A DNA stretch of 6,617 bases from Betaproteobacteria bacterium (GTDB taxonomy: Bacteria; Pseudomonadota; Gammaproteobacteria; Burkholderiales; Burkholderiaceae_C): positions 1-6,617 of the forward strand of contig RFNL01000306.1 in assembly GCA_009927195.1 (NCBI GenBank). Direction: 5' to 3'. The number at the start of each line of letters is the position of its first letter. The first letter of the stretch is position 1. Made by a program: the position numbers and the translations under genes. Below are positions 5,866 through 6,617 of this stretch, piece after piece. The notes beneath the pieces are model-generated. The model saw only the letters and a list, made by a program, of their open reading frames with translations. It made no database searches and had not been told where the DNA came from.

Positions 5866-6617
5866 TTATCCCCGCATTAACGCTTCAATCTCATCGGCCT
5901 TGACTGGAACTCCCCGGCTGATCAGCTCGCAGCCGGTGGCGGTGACGATGGCGTCGTCTTCGATGCGGATGCCGATGTTCCAAAACGCCTCGGGCACCTC
6001 GGGGCTGGGGCGCACGTAAAGGCCCGGCTCGATGGTCAGCACCATGCCGGGGTGCAAGATGCGCCCGGGTGGTGGCGCGCTGGGGGGGGTGGTGTCCGCT
6101 GGGGGTGTGTGGCCGGGCTCGACGTAGCTGCCGCAGTCGTGCACGTCCATGCCCAGCCAGTGGCTGGTGCGGTGCATGTAAAACGCGAAATAAGCTTTGC
6201 TGTCGATTACATCATCCACGTTGCCGTGTTGTTGGCTGGACAACAAGCCCACATCCAACAACCCCTGTGCAAGCACGCGCAAAGCAGCCTCGTGCGGCTC
6301 GGTAAAACGCGCGCCTGCGCAGGTCGCGGCCACGGCCGCGTCTTGGCTGGCCAGCACCAGGTTGTAGAGCTCGCGTTGCGGGCCGCTGAACTGTCCGTTG
6401 GCTGGAAAGCAGCGCGTGATGTCGCTGGCGTATCCGTCGAGCTCGCACCCGGCGTCGATCAGCACCAACTCGCCGTCGCGCAACGGGGCGTTGCCGGCGC
6501 GGTAGTGCAACACACAGGCATTGGCCCCTGCGGCCACGATGGACGTGTAGGCCGGAAACTGCGCGCCATGGCGGCGAAACTCGTGCAGCAACTCGGCCTC
6601 CAAGTGGTATTCGCGGG
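5866..6617 (-). CDS. pepP: Xaa-Pro aminopeptidase PepP, catalytic domain (5' end cut off)
   Basis: PepP removes an N-terminal residue that precedes proline, using a two-metal centre, in the cytoplasm. The gene runs off the right edge; the first full codon is at 6615, and REYHLEAELLHEF matches the EYHLE-x-E-x-x-HEF stretch of E. coli PepP. The visible 249 residues contain all five metal ligands of the pita-bread (M24B) fold: Asp54 and Asp65, His152 in SHWLGMDVHD, Glu196 in TIEPGLYV and Glu219 in GIRIEDD (numbered from the first visible residue). The Asp-Asp and Glu-Glu spacings equal those of E. coli. The His-to-Glu distance is 15 residues longer, because of a Pro/Thr-rich insertion encoded near 6070-6130. 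The stop TAA is followed at once by the antitoxin remnant. The N-terminal creatinase-like domain lies outside the window. Confidence 0.96.
   Translation of the reverse strand, partial: REYHLEAELLHEFRRHGAQFPAYTSIVAAGANACVLHYRAGNAPLRDGELVLIDAGCELDGYASDITRCFPANGQFSGPQRELYNLVLASQDAAVAATCAGARFTEPHEAALRVLAQGLLDVGLLSSQQHGNVDDVIDSKAYFAFYMHRTSHWLGMDVHDCGSYVEPGHTPPADTTPPSAPPPGRILHPGMVLTIEPGLYVRPSPEVPEAFWNIGIRIEDDAIVTATGCELISRGVPVKADEIEALMRG

Noticed and set aside
1..6617. CRISPR arrays, tRNA/rRNA genes, transposases or insertion-sequence ends
   Set aside because: I looked for direct-repeat arrays, cloverleaf genes and transposase motifs and saw none.

Overview
The window looks like a chromosomal segment of a betaproteobacterium, most likely of the Comamonadaceae type (Rhodoferax/Limnohabitans-like). 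This is inferred from the SurA, RsmA, MaeB and PepP protein styles, the high GC of the core genes and the barstar-like gene beside rsmA. No species can be named from the sequence alone.

Layout, left to right. On the plus strand are the 3' end of surA (periplasmic parvulin-type chaperone) and, 2 bases later, a complete rsmA (16S rRNA dimethyladenosine transferase). Everything else is on the minus strand and reads right to left: the 3' part of pepP (Xaa-Pro aminopeptidase), a 37-codon scrap of a MazE-type antitoxin, an unrecognised exported protein, a full-length maeB (NADP-type malic enzyme with a phosphotransacetylase-like tail), and a barstar-family protein whose 3' end runs 32 bases into the end of rsmA.

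Core versus accessory. surA, rsmA, maeB and pepP are housekeeping genes with intact motifs. The roughly 1.4 kb between maeB and pepP (about 4497-5865) looks like accessory DNA. The middle of the exported-protein gene is about 42% G+C by hand count over 4681-5340. Its last 180 bases are about 64%. The segment next to pepP carries the antitoxin remnant, and there is a 300-base non-coding leader between the two. I read this as a site where foreign DNA entered between two core genes and partly decayed.

How the genes relate. surA and rsmA are probably co-transcribed, because they nearly abut and rsmA has no clear ribosome-binding site of its own. maeB has its own ribosome-binding site and a stem-loop just after its stop codon, so it is probably a separate transcription unit. 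The barstar gene lies downstream of that stem-loop and probably has its own promoter. No barnase-like nuclease is visible in the window. The least explained items are the exported protein and the solitary MazE tail.
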